Positions 1 through 13,064 are shown, counted from the stretch's first letter. The stretch is DNA of 64,000 nucleotides from Tolypocladium sp. Sup5 PDA-1 (GCA_000750105.3 JPHH03000009.1:310001-374000), one strand, 5' to 3'. Numbers and translations are program-made. The notes: generated from the letters alone by a model not told the origin.

Positions 1-2802
1 ACCGGGAGTCTGGTTAATGCTGGCCTGCTGTCGAATATGGAATGAGGCAGCCGAGGATGGCGTGTTGGCTGGGCAAATGTATGAATCTGCATGTCGAGGA
101 AGCCATCGAGATGGGGCTTTGGTGGTGGGCCATGGTGATGGTGACGCGGGTTCGATGGCCATGACGACAAAACGACGACGGGCTCGAGCCATATGCAGCC
201 ATCGTCCAAGCGTCCTCCTCGTCGGCCGACGGCGAAGCGTGGGCTTGCAAGTGCGTCCAGGGCGCCGCCCCTCGAAATTGTCAATCAATGGGGATCCTGT
301 GATAAAGGCCGATACGAAGTATGTACAAGACATGCTTGCAGGGCCGAATTGGACTGCATCTCAGGAGGGGGTGAAGCGCAAGGGAGGCAGGCCATGGCAT
401 TGGTGGACAGGCGAGCGACGAGAACGCTGGTCGAAGCAAACAGGGCCCGTGAAGTTGCATTGGATCCTCCCCCCTCCCCCCACAGCGATCAGATTGCGGT
501 AGATCTGTCACGCCAGCCACCCTTGCACCGCAGGCGAGACGCTGCAGATCGAACCCCTACGAGTATGAGTAGAGAGCGCCGGAAGGGCCAGGAGCTGGGC
601 AAGAATCGAATTGCCTGCCCGCTGGATCGTGGCCACGCAGTCGGTGCAACCCCTTCGGCGGGCCCATGTGCGGATGCGGCGTTGTGTCCTGTCCGCATCA
701 GAGGTATTGAATGCTGTTCGATGCTTGGTCGTCCACGCCAGGTGCTCTGAAACACCAAAGACGCAATCGACATTGGTACTGTAGGTACGTACGGACTACG
801 GACTGGCTGCAACGTGATCAGGGCACGTGCTGGATGAGCGAACCACGGCGGCACTTCCAAACAGTGACAGCTCAGCACGTACGGGTACAACATCACGTCT
901 CCATGCACGGCCGCTCCGCCCGTTTGTCCAGCTTTTGCATCACGTCCCCCCCGTTGTGACGATAGCCTGCAGGTGGCCAGCGCACGCCGTCGACTGCATC
1001 CGTCACCAACCGCTGGCTGCGCTTCAAGCAGAAGCCTCGCCGGCGGCGCCGTAACCCGTCGCCTCCACGAGCCACACCCGCCTGCCGACGTCCGCTCGCC
1101 TCGGCCACGGCCACGAGCCGCCCTCCCGTTGCGTTGCCGCTTCGTGGCCAGCTTCAATGGCACCGCTCGATGGCGGCGGCCGGCGATATCGAGGCGGCCG
1201 GCGTCCCATTGGCCGCTGCCCCCGGCACTCGCCCAGACTGGCTGCAGCCGCATCCTAACACCGACCCGAGGATGCACCCACTCCCCTGCCCGGGCGTGAC
1301 GGAAGCGGCTCTGTTCCTTTTGATGCGGCAGCACGAAACCGTTTGCTTGCCTGCTTCATTGAATCGACCGCATGGCCGAGGCTAACGCCCAGTCGGCCGA
1401 GACGCAAGCGATATCGTCGTGGCACCACTTCAGCTCGGCATCAACCTCCACCACGGGAGCAGCCATGCTACCTACCCGACTGCTACGTACCGCCACCACC
1501 TGAATCTCCGCTTGCCGTTCTCTGATGCCACGAGCCAGCATGTTACTTTGCTCGACGGGACAACAACTTTGTACAGAGCACGGAGGCTGCACTGCACAGC
1601 CTGCTTCTTCAGTGGGGCATAGCCATCCCATCTGGTCCGCTCCACGACCGTCAGGACAGGACTGGAGAATTCAAGGTCCAACAAACATGCCCCATGCAGT
1701 TGCATGTCGCGAACATCCACGAAACTCGCCGGAACATGTCCAACCAACGGCGATTTCCAGCGCATCGGGTTTAACGACGCCCGCCAAGCATCCCTGCGGC
1801 TCGATCCTGCTGCCGACGACCTGCTGCGACCTGCTCGCCTGTGGCTAGCCACGCAGCTAGATCCTTTCCCGCCCTGCGTGAGCTCCATCAAACCAAAGCG
1901 CATCCCTGTACTTGCATGATCCGAAGCTTCTAACGCCGACGCTGAAGACTGTTCCTGGTGCTATACAGCGCCGGCCGCTGCGCGCAAGTATTCATGACAT
2001 GGCCGCGGACAGCGGGGTCCTTTTGAAGAGGAGGTCTGCATAGAAGCGGTTCGAGGCACTTCTGTAGTTAAGCCGAGCTCTCTATCCGGGGATGACTTCT
2101 TACGTTTAGGGGCGAATGGCCGAAAGGCGGCTGTCGAAATCAACTCGACAACGGCAGCACCACAAGGACACCACTAGCATGGAAACAGGAACCATGTGCC
2201 AAAGGGAATGATCTATTGCAAGTGATGTGCAGTGGTTTGATATACGCTGTGCTGCCCCTGGGCAGAAAAGACATTGCTGGTACGCTTTGTGCCGCTGTGA
2301 TGGCCGGGAACCTCGCCCTTGTGGACTCCCATATCACTGCTTTTTCGTCTTCTCCCCACTAGCATTGAACATTTAACAGGCTCGTCTCCAAGCGAGTCCG
2401 CACTGACAAGCCACCGACACCCTCCGGCCTGACACGCAAACATGCAACCAACCATGGGATCAGGAATCCCCGTACGGCTGACGGGTTGACCCGTTGTTAG
2501 TCTCGCCGCGCCTTGATCGACTTGGCGAAGCATCCTGGCGCCAACGGCAGGCTATCCACTTTGACAATGTTCCTCGCAGCGGCGTAAGCTTCCTTCTTTG
2601 GCGACATCCCCCTCCGAGATGATCAGGTGCAAAGTGCGAAGCCACAGCCTGCGTTCAACGCAGAACCAACACACATCCACCCTCCTATCCACAGCCAGTC
2701 ACGTCAGACAGCGAGCCATCTGAGCAAACTGCGCCAATCCCGGAACAAGCAATTTCCATAAAGCCGAAGGTCATGGGATGCGCCGCCGCGAGCTGTTGGT
2801 CG
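1..2802. other. Non-coding stretch, no gene recognised
   Basis: Open frames exist on both strands, but they overlap one another, lack recognisable motifs and look like the by-product of GC-rich sequence. I see no RNA gene, mobile element or splice-linked coding series here. It may hold regulatory sequence or the end of a gene outside the window. Confidence 0.5.
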
Positions 2803-3402
2803 TTATGTCCCATTTGGCTGACTCAAATCGGGGGGCGTGGATGCTGTCGAGGGAGCTAACGGCGGGCTTGACTGACGTGACACAGGGGCGGATGCAGTAG
2901 AGGAAGGCAACGTTGGGTTTGGCCGGTTTCGTGCGGATTGGCCGAGTGCCGAAGAGGCAAGCAACTGCAGATTTGACCCATTCGACGGGGATGACGCGGG
3001 TGTCGTGGAAAATCGCGACGACAGATTTGGCCGACTCGACGAGGGGGACGCGGACACGGTAGAGGTACTCCGTGGCAGCCGGCCAAAGACTTCCTCTGGG
3101 ACCGCCGTTTCGGGCCTGGGTACATCGCCCCCTTCAACGTACTGAACCCGCCGCTCGAGCTCCCCGCGCCGCCGCTCCCGCTCTCGGTCTTGGTGGGCAC
3201 TCCCGCAGCCCCCCAGGTTGACGGTAGGATGAATTTCGAGGCCGGTACACCCCTCGATCAGCGACCAGTGGAAGCTAGAGCTGATTCCAAAGGGCAAGGG
3301 GTCTCGGCCCTTGACGACCTGGTCGAGGGGAGGGCAGTAGCTTATCTGGGCCGCGAACACGAGGGCGCAGACCCGGCAGACGGAGAGCTTGACTCGACAC
3401 AT
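2803..3402 (-). CDS. Hypothetical protein with Cys-containing N-terminus and Ser/Pro-rich tail
   Basis: Single-exon ORF of 199 residues; the ATG is at 3402. Residues 1-75 are compact and carry a CRVC pair plus later Cys and His residues (ISYCPPL, IEGCTGLEIHP, LGGCGS), which would fit a small metal-binding or disulphide fold. From about residue 75 a charged RERERRR stretch leads into a low-complexity Ser/Pro/Thr tail. Short Cys-rich N-termini of this kind occur in many uncharacterised filamentous-fungal proteins, so I infer a genuine gene, but I do not recognise a family and propose no function. The tail contains imperfect internal DNA repeats, so its length may vary between strains. Confidence 0.5.
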   Translation of the reverse strand: MCRVKLSVCRVCALVFAAQISYCPPLDQVVKGRDPLPFGISSSFHWSLIEGCTGLEIHPTVNLGGCGSAHQDRERERRRGELERRVQYVEGGDVPRPETAVPEEVFGRLPRSTSTVSASPSSSRPNLSSRFSTTPASSPSNGSNLQLLASSALGQSARNRPNPTLPSSTASAPVSRQSSPPLAPSTASTPPDLSQPNGT

Positions 3403-4861
3403 TGTGCAGATAACCCCGGCGTGCCAGCGGGTTCAGTCGGTGTTAAGGATGTTTTGCGGCGGCCGCCTTTTCTTGTGTAGACCGTTCGACGTCCGACGGT
3501 CGTTGTGAATTCGAGGGCTGTGGTGATGATGATGCCCAACCGGGGGACTCTTCCCTGGTTTACTTTTCGTGCCTCTCGCGCGGCACGTGGAGCGTCTCCC
3601 GGTGTCTGAAGCGTCCCAAGGCCTGATTTTGGCACTTCTCCTGCAGGAAGCTGGTGGGCACGTGTGACAAGAAGACTTGGGCGGTTTCTGCGGTGCGCCG
3701 GTGGAGTTTGTGAGAGTAGAATATCGAATGTTACTGATGCTCTGAGATCCTCTGTTGGTCGGTGGTCGGTTTAATATTCGCTCGGTCCTGTGAAGAGTGC
3801 AAACTTTTGGGCAAGCAAGGTCCAAGGAGCGTTGTTTCCTCCCATAAGGCAGCCAGAGACGCGGATCATTGCGAGCGAAGGCGCGGCTCACGGAGCACGG
3901 TGCTGTGTCATAACTCAACCCTTAGCTTTATGAACCTCACGTCCGTAGAGCTTTCCCCGCTACTGGGCAAAGACGGCAAGGCTTCTGTGATATTGCCAAC
4001 GCACTGGATACACAGCGTCGAGTGTCTTCTTGGTATTGTCTGCGACAGACATGTCCCGGAGCTACATCTTCAGCTCCACGCGAGCGAGAGCGGCATCGTA
4101 GGTACTGCGGTCTTGGATTCCACATGAAGGTAGTAGACGTCTCATTGTATCATGACACAGGCATTTATCTTGAGACGCTTTCAATACAAGGCCGTGAAAC
4201 TTTTCTCCCTAAATATCGTTCCTCGGAGAGATGGCAGGGCAGACGCACACTCCATGGTGTGGTCAGGAGTGCTGCCAGATGGGCACGGAATATGAACTTG
4301 ATTGAAGGCGTCTTTGGCAGCATTTCATCTAAATATAGCGTCAGAACTGCCAGATGGAAGCATTTCAGATGACACGCCGCACAGAGATGTTGACGATGTG
4401 ATGCACCAGTGTAAGTAAAGAGGAGCTCGGTCATTGTTGTCAAGGCCCGGCGACGTCAACGTGCCCCAACCACGTAGCTTTGTGAGAAGAAGATATCCTT
4501 TCCGCCAATACAGCTTTACCAAAAGAACATATCAGATCGAGTTTGTATTCGGCCCAAACGGCCATTTCAATTGGGCTCTACCAACCTACCCTGTAGGCTC
4601 AGGAGTTGAGTCTATTCGCAATGCATGTGACTGCGTCCCCAGATTCAGGGGTCTGGGGCTACCAGTGCCCCACCAATGGCAATTCATCCATTCCCCATCA
4701 GGCTCACGAGACACGTTCGTCCATCAGCAACATCATCACCTCCGTTCAATCCACCACCCTCGTTTCCGCAGGACCATAGCGTCCTTGCCGCCCATCCGCC
4801 GTCACTCGACGGATCAAAATGCGCTGAACCCGTCGCCGAGGACCCCCCCGATCTGCTAACC
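3403..4861. other. Intergenic region between the small orphan(-) and gup1(+)
   Basis: This is a divergent intergenic region of about 1.46 kb. It should hold promoters for both neighbours. The last 200 bases before gup1 are CT/CA-rich, as is common in fungal 5' leaders. An ATG in frame with gup1 lies upstream at 4676 and would add 62 Pro/Ser-rich residues unlike the family, so I treat it as leader. I see no further gene. Confidence 0.5.
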
Positions 4862-6868
4862 ATGGGTCCGCTGTCGTACCTCGGCAAGGTCTACGACCTC
4901 GACACTCTCGACACTCGCTTCACCAACTCCTCGTCCGTTCCCTACCAGACCGTCATCGAAGCGCGCAGCGACCCCGTCGCGAGCAGGGAGGCGGCGAGCA
5001 AGGCGCTGGCTCGCGCGCAGCCGTCGAAATGGCGCACGCCCGAGTTCTACCTCTACTACGTGGTGTTTGCGCTGGCGGTGCCGTACATGTTCTGGAGCGC
5101 ATACGATGTTTCGCGGCGTACGTGATCCCCGAGGCGAGCGATGGGCGCAGCGTGCTGACTGGTGTTGGCGAAAATAGCATCCGATCCGCGGTACCACAAG
5201 TACGAGAAGTTCCTGTCCGATGGCTGGATCCCCGGGCGCAAGATCGACATATCGGATTCGCAGTACCACACGTTTCGCGGAAACCTCCCGTACATGGGCG
5301 CCCTCTTGCTCTTCCACCCGATCTTGCGACGAGTGTGGAACGCCGTCTCCCAGAAGCCCGGACAGAGGACGTCGAGCGGCCTGGGCCGGCTGGAGCAGCG
5401 CGCATCCTTCGACTTTGCGTTTGCCATACTGTTTCTGCTCATCTTGCATGGCGTCTCGGCCTTCAAGGTCCTTGGGATTCTCTACGTAAACTACCAGATT
5501 GCGATGAAGCTGCCGAGGGCGTCCATCCCCGCGGTGACGTGGGTGTTTAACATATCGACGCTGTTTGCGAATGAGCTGTGCGAGGGATATCGGCTTGCGG
5601 TTTTGGCGAGCTACGTTGCGCCGGCCGGCTCCGCGCTGGTTCAATGGGGGGCGTGGCTCGATGGCTACGGAGGGCTGCTGTCGCGGTGGGAGGTCCTCTT
5701 CAACATCACGATCCTGCGGCTCGTCAGCTTCAACATGGACTACTACTGGAGCATTGACAAGCGGAGTGCCAACTCGGCGGAGGTAGGCAATCTAGCGCAA
5801 AGCACCCGTCATATCAAGCCGTGTCTAATGTGCCCAAGAAGAAGCAACTGGACCCAGCCAACCTGTCGGAGCGAGACCGCATCTCGATACCGGCCGACGT
5901 CAGGGACTTTACGTTTCGCAACTACGTGGCCTACGCCGTGTACGCGCCGCTGTACCTGGCCGGGCCGATCCTGACATTCAACGACTACATATCGCAGCTC
6001 AAGCACCGCGCCGCTAGCATCGAGCGGCCGCGGACCGTCCGCTACGGCGTCCGGTTCGTGCTGGTCCTCCTCGCCATGGAGCTGGTGCTGCACTACGACT
6101 ACGTCGGCGCCATCAGCAAGGCGAGCCCCGTGTGGAGCGACTACACGGCCGCCCAGCTGAGCCTGCTGTCCTTCTTCAACCTGCACATCATCTGGCTGAA
6201 GCTGCTCCTCCCGTGGCGGCTGTTCCGGCTGTGGGCGCTCATGGACGGCATCGACGCGCCCGAGAACATGGTGCGCTGCGTGAGCAACAACTACAGCACG
6301 CAGCTCTTCTGGCGCGCGTGGCACCGCTCATACAACCGCTGGCTCATCCGGTACATCTACATCCCCCTCGGCGGGTCTTCGTTCCGCAACTGGCGCGCCG
6401 TGGCGCAGTCCATCGTGACGTACCTGCTCGTGTTTACCTTTGTGGCCCTGTGGCACGACATCCAGCTGCGCCTGCTCATCTGGGGCTGGCTGATTGTGCT
6501 GTTCATGGTGCCGGAGTGGACGGCGAGCTACCTGTTCCCCCGGCGCAAGTGGGAGAGCCGGCCGACCGAGTACCGGATGCTGTGCTGCGTCGGGGCGGTG
6601 GCGAATGTGCTGATGATGATGATGGCCAACCTGGTTGGCTTCGCCGTCGGGCTGGACGGGCTGGAGAGCATCGTCAAGGGCATACTGCATGACTGGTCGG
6701 GTAAGCTGCTCCTCCCTCTCTATCTGCCTCGTTGCAGGCGTGCTAACGGTGTCTACTGCAGGCGTCTTGTTCCTTGTGGTGGCGTGCTCGTGTCTGTTTG
6801 TGGGCATCCAGGTCATGTTTGAGATTCGGGAGTCGGAGAAGCGCAAGGGCGTGACGCTCAAGTGTTGA
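4862..6868 (+). CDS. gup1: Gup1-like MBOAT O-acyltransferase (GPI-anchor remodelling)
   Basis: Four exons: 4862-5117, 5178-5782, 5839-6700 and 6762-6868, giving 609 residues. Introns have GTACGT, GTAGGC and GTAAGC donors; the last has a clear TGCTAAC branch site. Family knowledge: Gup1 is an ER membrane-bound O-acyltransferase that places a long C26 acyl chain on the GPI lipid and was first described in glycerol uptake. The sequence shows about ten hydrophobic segments. It also has the MBOAT core, RAWHRSYNRWLIRYIYIPLGG-like around 6320-6375, followed by the presumed catalytic His in FVALWHDIQ (about 6440-6470). Charged NMDYYW and WIPGRK motifs also match the family. The start is the ATG giving MGPLSYLGKVYDLDTLDTR. 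Converges with the FAR-17a-like gene. Confidence 0.93.
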
Positions 6869-7077
6869 GCGGTGTTGTACATGTACAATGTTAGATAATT
6901 GCTGCCGTATGGCTGGCATATTGTATTCATATGAAAGACTAATGACAACAAGTACGCTCTGCTGCAACTGCAATGCTTCGACGCCTGCGAACCGCCGTCT
7001 TCTCATTATACAGCAATCGTACGCCATGCCAACAAATAGTAACTACATGGTGGATTCGCATATTCCTATGCTCCTCG

Positions 7078-8009
7078 TCACGCCGCCGCTGATCCCTCCG
7101 CCTCGATCGGGTGCGCGCCCTTGTGACCCATGGTGTTCATCTCAGCGTCGTCGTCGCGCACCGGCTGGCCCGCAAACTTGCCCTCCATGCCGAGCTTCGT
7201 CTCCGTGACCCACCGCCGCAGGAAGATGAGCCCGTAGACGATACCAAAGATGACGACAATACCAACCGCGATGCCAATCACGTACGCCGCAACGTAGCCG
7301 CGCCCGCCGACGGCGTCGTGGTCGAGGAAGCTGTACGTGTAGAAGTGCTGGTCCGCGAGGGTGATGTACGCGACGGCCAGGTAGCCGAGCAGCACGGCGA
7401 GCAGCCACACCATGTGCACCGGCGGCGGCGGCGCGGTGCGCGGGACGACGAGCTCGAAGAGGGCGAAGAGCGAGTTGAGGGCGTGCTGGCTGACGTTGTG
7501 CCAGGCATCGAACTCGCGGGGGAACCAGGGCGCCTTGTACAGCACGGCCCAGTAGACGACGGTGACGAGGAAGGGGAAGGTGACGACGCTGGTGTAGAAG
7601 AGCGCGTGCAGGGCCTGCAGCGGGCGCGGCAGGCGGTCGAGCAGCGGGCGGCCGGTGAGGGCGTAGGCGAGGGTGTGCAGCGCGGCGGCGAGGAAGTAGA
7701 AGGCGAGGCCCCAGTAGGTGAGGACGGTGAAGTAGGAGAAGGACTGGCGGACGGTGAGGCAGCCGCCGAGGGAGGCGTGGGCGCAGGTCCAGCCGATGAT
7801 GAAGAGGAGGGTGGTGAAGGTGTAGACGCACTGGGCGGCAGTTAGCTGCTGCTGCGAGAGGCGAGGCCGGCTTCAGATGAGGGACTCACGATGAGGGCCC
7901 GGCAGAGGAAGAGCAGCCAGGGGCCGAGCAGCCACGACGTCTCGAAGCGGTGCGAGGGATCCCAGAGGCCGGAGCCAAAGGAGAAGACGTCCTTGAGGGT
8001 GCGCGCCAT
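7078..8009 (-). CDS. FAR-17a/AIG1-like multi-pass membrane protein
   Basis: Two exons, 8009-7890 and 7830-7078, with a GTGAGT donor and a CTAAC branch just before the CAG acceptor; 290 residues. Hydrophobic segments are seen at WLLGPWLLFLCRALI, FTTLLFIIGW, YFTVLTYWGLAFYFLAAA, FLVTVVYWAVLY, VHMVWLLAVLLGYLAVAYITL and YVIGIAVGIVVIFGIVYGLI, making about six passes. The order and the LYKAPWFPREFDAWHNVSQH region resemble the FAR-17a/AIG1 (ADTRP) family, whose animal members are Thr/His-dependent hydrolases of fatty-acid esters of hydroxy fatty acids. I infer a lipid-related membrane enzyme; substrate and compartment are unknown. The cytosolic tail is short and charged. It converges with gup1, another membrane-lipid gene, with about 210 bp between stops; that may be coincidence. 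Confidence 0.8.
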
Positions 8010-10808
8010 GGCTGACCAGTGCTGCCGCCTGCGCGCGCGGGTGAATACAGCGTTGTGTTCTCGCGGGAGAGCGAGACGCGGTGGATGGAGGTGAAGTAGA
8101 AAAACTCCCACGCGAGTGCCGAGAGCCGGGCCGTGTGGATACCCGGCGACCGTTGCGCCGAGCCAGGGGTTGCCGCGCTGTGTTGGGACTTGGGGCCTGG
8201 GAGCGCGTCGGACGATTCCCCGCAGATGCCGTGGGGGCCCCGGATAATACGTGCTTTCTGTACTCCGTACAGTAGGATTCCGTTGGGAAAGGGAAGCTGT
8301 TGAATCAGACGATGCCGAGCGACAGTCGTCGGCATTGGCGCACGTCAGGCACGGCACTTGGCGCCGCGCCCCCGCGGCTAATGCGCGACGATGCCCTACG
8401 AGTACAGGCTTACGGGCTAACTACGTACTACTCAGGTGCAAAAAGTTCAGCCGCAGAAACCCTCCGACGGGTTCGACCACGGCCTTTGTTTCAGGGCCCT
8501 GCATGTTTTACTCTGGCGCTGCGTGTCGTCGTTCCCCGGCGGTTTGATCTGCGGCCAGGTACGACAGATCGGCGCATGGCGAGGGCAGGGAAGCTCGACA
8601 AACCTTGTTGAACTCTGGAGCAAAAGGTTACCGGTACAGCAGCTGCAGTTGTGGACTTGGCGGTTGAAGCAGGCAAGCGGGCACGAGGACGGAGGCACTG
8701 GTGCGCTTGGCGCAGCGTCTGAGCGCGAGATTGGACGGTGACGGGACGGAGAATCCGAAGGGTGAGGCGGCTAGGCTGGGATATAATACCGGCACGCCAT
8801 CACGGTGATGTTCCGTCCGGACCTGTCTACGAGTACGAAGTACGGAGTAGTCCGTACTAGGATGCAGTTTGGCTTTCCAGAAGCCCAAAAAAGAGCAGAG
8901 AAAGAGGGCCAATTTTACGCAGGTGAGATTGCTGGGGGAGTGGATGCCAATCAGGGACCTGCCGCGCGGCGTGGCGCTGGCCCACGACTGGTGGATGGCC
9001 GGAGCTATCGGCGCCTCGCGGTAGTGCAGATGCCAGTGGATTGGGGGGATGGAGTCCGTATTGTTGGCGGGCAGTAATTTGGGCCAGCGGCGGCGGTGAA
9101 GTTGACGAGTATTACGTGGTGGCAGAGGTGAATAGGCCTGCGGTTGGTGGCGGCACATTCAACTAATAAGCCCGCAATGCATGTTGGTCACACGGGAGCA
9201 CGACTACGACATGTAGTATTGGATTCAAGGATGCAAGCGCAGTCGACTCCTGTCCTCCGAGTTGACAGTGGCCGTCACGAATGCATCGCTTCTGGAAGCC
9301 CAGCCCGGGGAGCTGTCACGTCGGCCTCGCTGTTGGCAGCAACCTCCGCTGACGGGAGTGCCCAGCCATGGAGCATCTGCAGCACTCCTGCTGCCCTGCA
9401 TAATAAGGCGCCGCACCGTGTACATGTGCGAGTACGAGTAATAATGATGGCGGGCCGCGGGCGCGTCGTACGGAGGCGGCTGCATGCACAACATCCACTA
9501 CTCCGTACATAGTGTCTCAACGGACGCGCATTCCAGAAGACAGGAGACGGCAACTCTGCAACGCACGAGCGATTGCGAGAGCCACGAGCAGCGGTTAGCT
9601 CGACGGGAGGCGAACAGGCATCCCTGCCGGTTCGGGCGCCAGATCAGCTGGCCTGAGCCTCGAGTTGAAACGCGCTGGCTCCTGCAGCCCGTCACGATGC
9701 CGGCGGGAGCATGAAGCCCGGCTGGTCCGTCTGAAGCGGCATAAATCGGCCAAGAGGCATCAAACTTCATGCGGGATAGTCGGTGCCGTCCGCGACGGAT
9801 CAGTTGAATTTGCTTCCAGCGTCTTCCCTGTCCGGCCATGCACATGCAGTGGTGCACGTCCGATGCAGCCAGCACCAACAGCGGCCTCTCCACAGGCTCA
9901 GGGGATAGGTACCTTAAGGTACCTACGTAAGGTACCTATGGATCCCAAATTAGCAGCGCGGTGGGGAGGCGAGAGTTGACGGCGCCGCGGGCTAGGCCAG
10001 GGGCCGCTCGAGGGTGGCTTGGGTGGTCTCCCTCCTTTCAGCGGGCTGCACGCGCTATCGCTGCCGCTAGCGAGAGTTGAGATGGTGGTGGTGGTGGTGG
10101 ATGATTCCAGTGTGCCTGAGGTCCATCCACGTCTCTTGGCTCGCGGGAAGTTGAACAGGCCGGTTCATTCGCGACAAGAGTCGCAAGACAGGAGACTGCC
10201 GTCGGGTCTCTCCCCGAACAAACCTCCCTCCGACATACCCCACGACGTCCTGCAACACCCTCTGCTCCAGCCCGCTCACAAACGGCCTTGGCCTGGACGC
10301 TGAGGTGCACCACGAACGGCGTCCACGGGTCCTCCGTAGGTGCTCCGTAGCGGCAGCCCCATCCGCGGGTGGCTCAAGGCACCCCTGTCGGCTGCCAGTC
10401 CTGTCTCACTCCTATCTTCAGCAGCGACTCTACACGTCTCACCCACCACCAGGCACCACCGCGCAAGGCACAGGCACAACGAAGCGACACAGACCTGACT
10501 CTGTCGGGGACGCTGGAGAGAGGAGACCGCACCTACGGCTGCGACCGCGACCGCGACTCAATCCCGCTGCTCTTGCTGCTCTCCGCCGCATCATGGCGGC
10601 GACCTGAGGCTGCCTGCCCTTCGCCCCGTCACCTACGCGCAACCCCTCGCCGTCGAGCAAACAGAACCAACAGCTGCGCCTCCGGCCTCGTCGAGCCATC
10701 GCCCAACGACAATCGGGGTCGTCGCCCAGGCGGCAGACGCTTCACCCCGTCCCTCCCCCGTATCCCGACTAACATCGCCATCCGGCCTCTGCAGCCGACC
10801 GCCTGGCC
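8010..10808. other. 2.8-kb intergenic region rich in short repeated words
   Basis: Divergent intergenic region between the FAR-17a-like gene(-) and the coiled-coil gene(+). It holds three copies of the TACTCCGTA/TACGGAGTA word (8261, 8841, 9499), the nested GGTACC inverted repeat at 9905-9939 and a short GGT repeat near 10083. From about 10300 to 10808 it is C/A-rich with few strong motifs, consistent with a long 5' leader. No gene is supported. Confidence 0.5.
9905..9939. repeat. Inverted repeat with three AGGTACCT palindromes
   Basis: A 12-bp arm (9905-9916) is exactly inverted at 9928-9939 around an 11-bp centre. The palindrome AGGTACCT occurs at 9907, 9917 and 9931. It could form a cruciform or bind a dimeric protein. 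Function is unknown. Confidence 0.8.
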
Positions 10809-13064
10809 ATGATGACATCGACACAGCTCCCGCCGCTCAACTTTGGCGACGGTGGCCTTCGCATATCCCTCTTCCCCACCTCCGACGTTGACGTCTCCTA
10901 CGCCGCCAATGTCCCGGACGTCCCCGAGATCGTCTTCGCCGAGCTCGACGGCCGCGATTGCGAGAAACCGAAACCGAAACCCGTGGTAGTCGAAGCACAG
11001 CCTGAACCCTCATATTCACCGCCACCGCCGCCGCCGCCACTGGCGACCATCCCCGTCCACCCGATCCCCTCGCTGCAAGATGCCTTCACAGAGTCCCTCG
11101 ACGAGGTCACCAACGGCACCGGTACCGACAAGCCCAAACTGAGAGACCTTGATCCCCGGGCGCGGAGGGAGCTGCTGCTCGCCCAGGACAGGGATGCGGA
11201 ACCATTTGACGCAACATGGCGCTACCGGAAGGGCCAGAAGCAGCACGAGCTGTTCAAGCTGATAGGCCAAATCTCCTTTGGCGTGTACCTGCTGCTCAAC
11301 AGCATGGCCAACAGCAACGCCCAGGTCATCAGCATCCTTCAGGGACACATTGACGAGGTGGACGAATTCCTCGAGGTCACCCTGGAGGATCTCGGCCAGG
11401 CAATGGAGGATCTCAACGGCCGCATAGAGCACCTCAAGCTGCCGCTATCAAACATCCAGGTATTCGAAGAGCTGCTCGAGGACCGCAACTTTCGCCTCGA
11501 GATCCTCGCGGGCAACGAAAAGATTGACCATGTTCTCTCGCGGACCAACGCCGCCATGAAGCAGTGGGACGACGACGTCGATGCGGGTCTGCAATGCACC
11601 GCTGCCTTTACCAGCTGGCTCAATGACGAAAAGGACGAGATCTGGAGGACGCAACGGCACGACGTGGTCGACGTCTTTGATGCCATGAAGGGCAACGCCG
11701 ACGGATGGCTCAACGCTTTTGACGAGATCAATGACCGCACGCAAGAGGTTAATAACCTCATCATCCGTCTCACCACCATCATCGCCGAGATGGAGAAGAG
11801 GGCCGGCGAGGTTAGCCGCAGGACTTGGGTGAGTTTTCTTGGCATGCAGATGTAGGGGGCGAGCCACTGACGTCGAGTACAGGCGGCTATTCCGCCCTTT
11901 TCGGCACCTTCACACGCTTCTCATAGCTCCATATCTGGCAGCAAGCCCATGTCTGTCACCTCCGGGGCCTCATCAAGGCAGTCACACGCGAGGCCGCCGC
12001 AGCTGCAGCAACCCAGCATCCGCACCGTATCGACGTCGAGGCACCGGCCCACGACTGCCGACACTGACACCGAAACCATCGAGTTCCCATTACCCGGCTG
12101 CATTCCCCTACTGCCTCCTCGGTCCACGGCTCATCATACCGCGAAAGAGTCTGTTGACTCTCGCAGGTCCAACAAGCAGGAGTCTCTCCGGTCGGCCTCG
12201 AGCCCAGAAAGCAGCCACAAGGAAATCGAACGCCACAGCCCGTCGAGCGATGAGCGGCTATACGTCCTCCAGCCTCGCACTTACACACCCCAACCAACTT
12301 CGCCAATGCCCTCGCCAATGCTCAGGGAGGCGGCCAACATAACGCCGAAATCAGAAGCCAAAGCCCAGGCTCGGACTAGTCATGCGAATGGAAACACCAA
12401 CGGGCCGCCCCAGAAGACAGGCTCCATCCGCCACCGGGTATCGCTCAAGACCAACCTGCCCAAGGAAATCCGCATCCCTCCGAGATCCATGGCCGACACG
12501 CCGGTACAGGGCCCGTCGCCGAAACACGCCACGCCCCGGACGGCCACGTCACAGCCGTTTGACTCTGCGTACGGCTCCGACGTCGAGGTCCACTCTCGCC
12601 GGCAGGGCTCCAACGTGGGCTCCGACTACAGCTTGTCGCCCCCCGTTCGGCCACAGGTCGTCCATTCCCCCCGGTCCGACCAGCAGCAGTACTACCGCCC
12701 CGTCCGTGCCTCGCCGCACTCGCCCCTCCAGCAGCGGCCTCACACGGCGGCCGGCCCGCGGGCGTCGCAGTTCCGGCCGCAGCACCTGCGCAACCAGCCG
12801 TCGCAGCTCGGCGGCATGAGCACGCTGAGCAACGTGACGATGGCGACGTACGACGAGCGAACGGTGACGCCATCGACGCGGACGACGCAAGGGGGGGACC
12901 GCACGCTCAAGAAGAAGAAGAGCGCGTTTGGGTGGTTCAAGAAGGCGTTTAGCCTGGACGAGGAGGAGAGGGCGGCGTTTGAGGCGCGGAGGGCCATGGC
13001 GCAGAAGGACCAGTACTACGAGTCCAACAGCCCCAAGTTTCTCGACGGGCGGAGGATCCGATAA
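10809..13064 (+). CDS. Conserved-looking coiled-coil protein of unknown function
   Basis: Two exons, 10809-11828 and 11883-13064 (GTGAGT donor, TACAG acceptor, phase 0); 733 residues. The N-terminus (1-110) is acidic and Pro-rich with a poly-Pro run. Residues about 135-340 form a long helical, heptad-like region with GQISFGVYLLLNSMANSNAQ, suggesting oligomerisation or membrane-edge association. Residues 340-690 are disordered and Ser/Pro/Arg-rich. The extreme C-terminus has a basic patch followed by FGWFKKAFSLDEEERAAFE, a likely amphipathic helix and the best candidate functional motif. I do not recognise a named family. ATGs at 10809 and 10812 are adjacent; either could start translation. 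No transmembrane segment or signal peptide is convincing. Confidence 0.8.

Noticed and set aside
4676..4861. Upstream in-frame ATG extending gup1 by 62 residues
   Set aside because: The extension is Pro/Ser-rich with no family resemblance; the CT/CA-rich DNA looks like a 5' leader.
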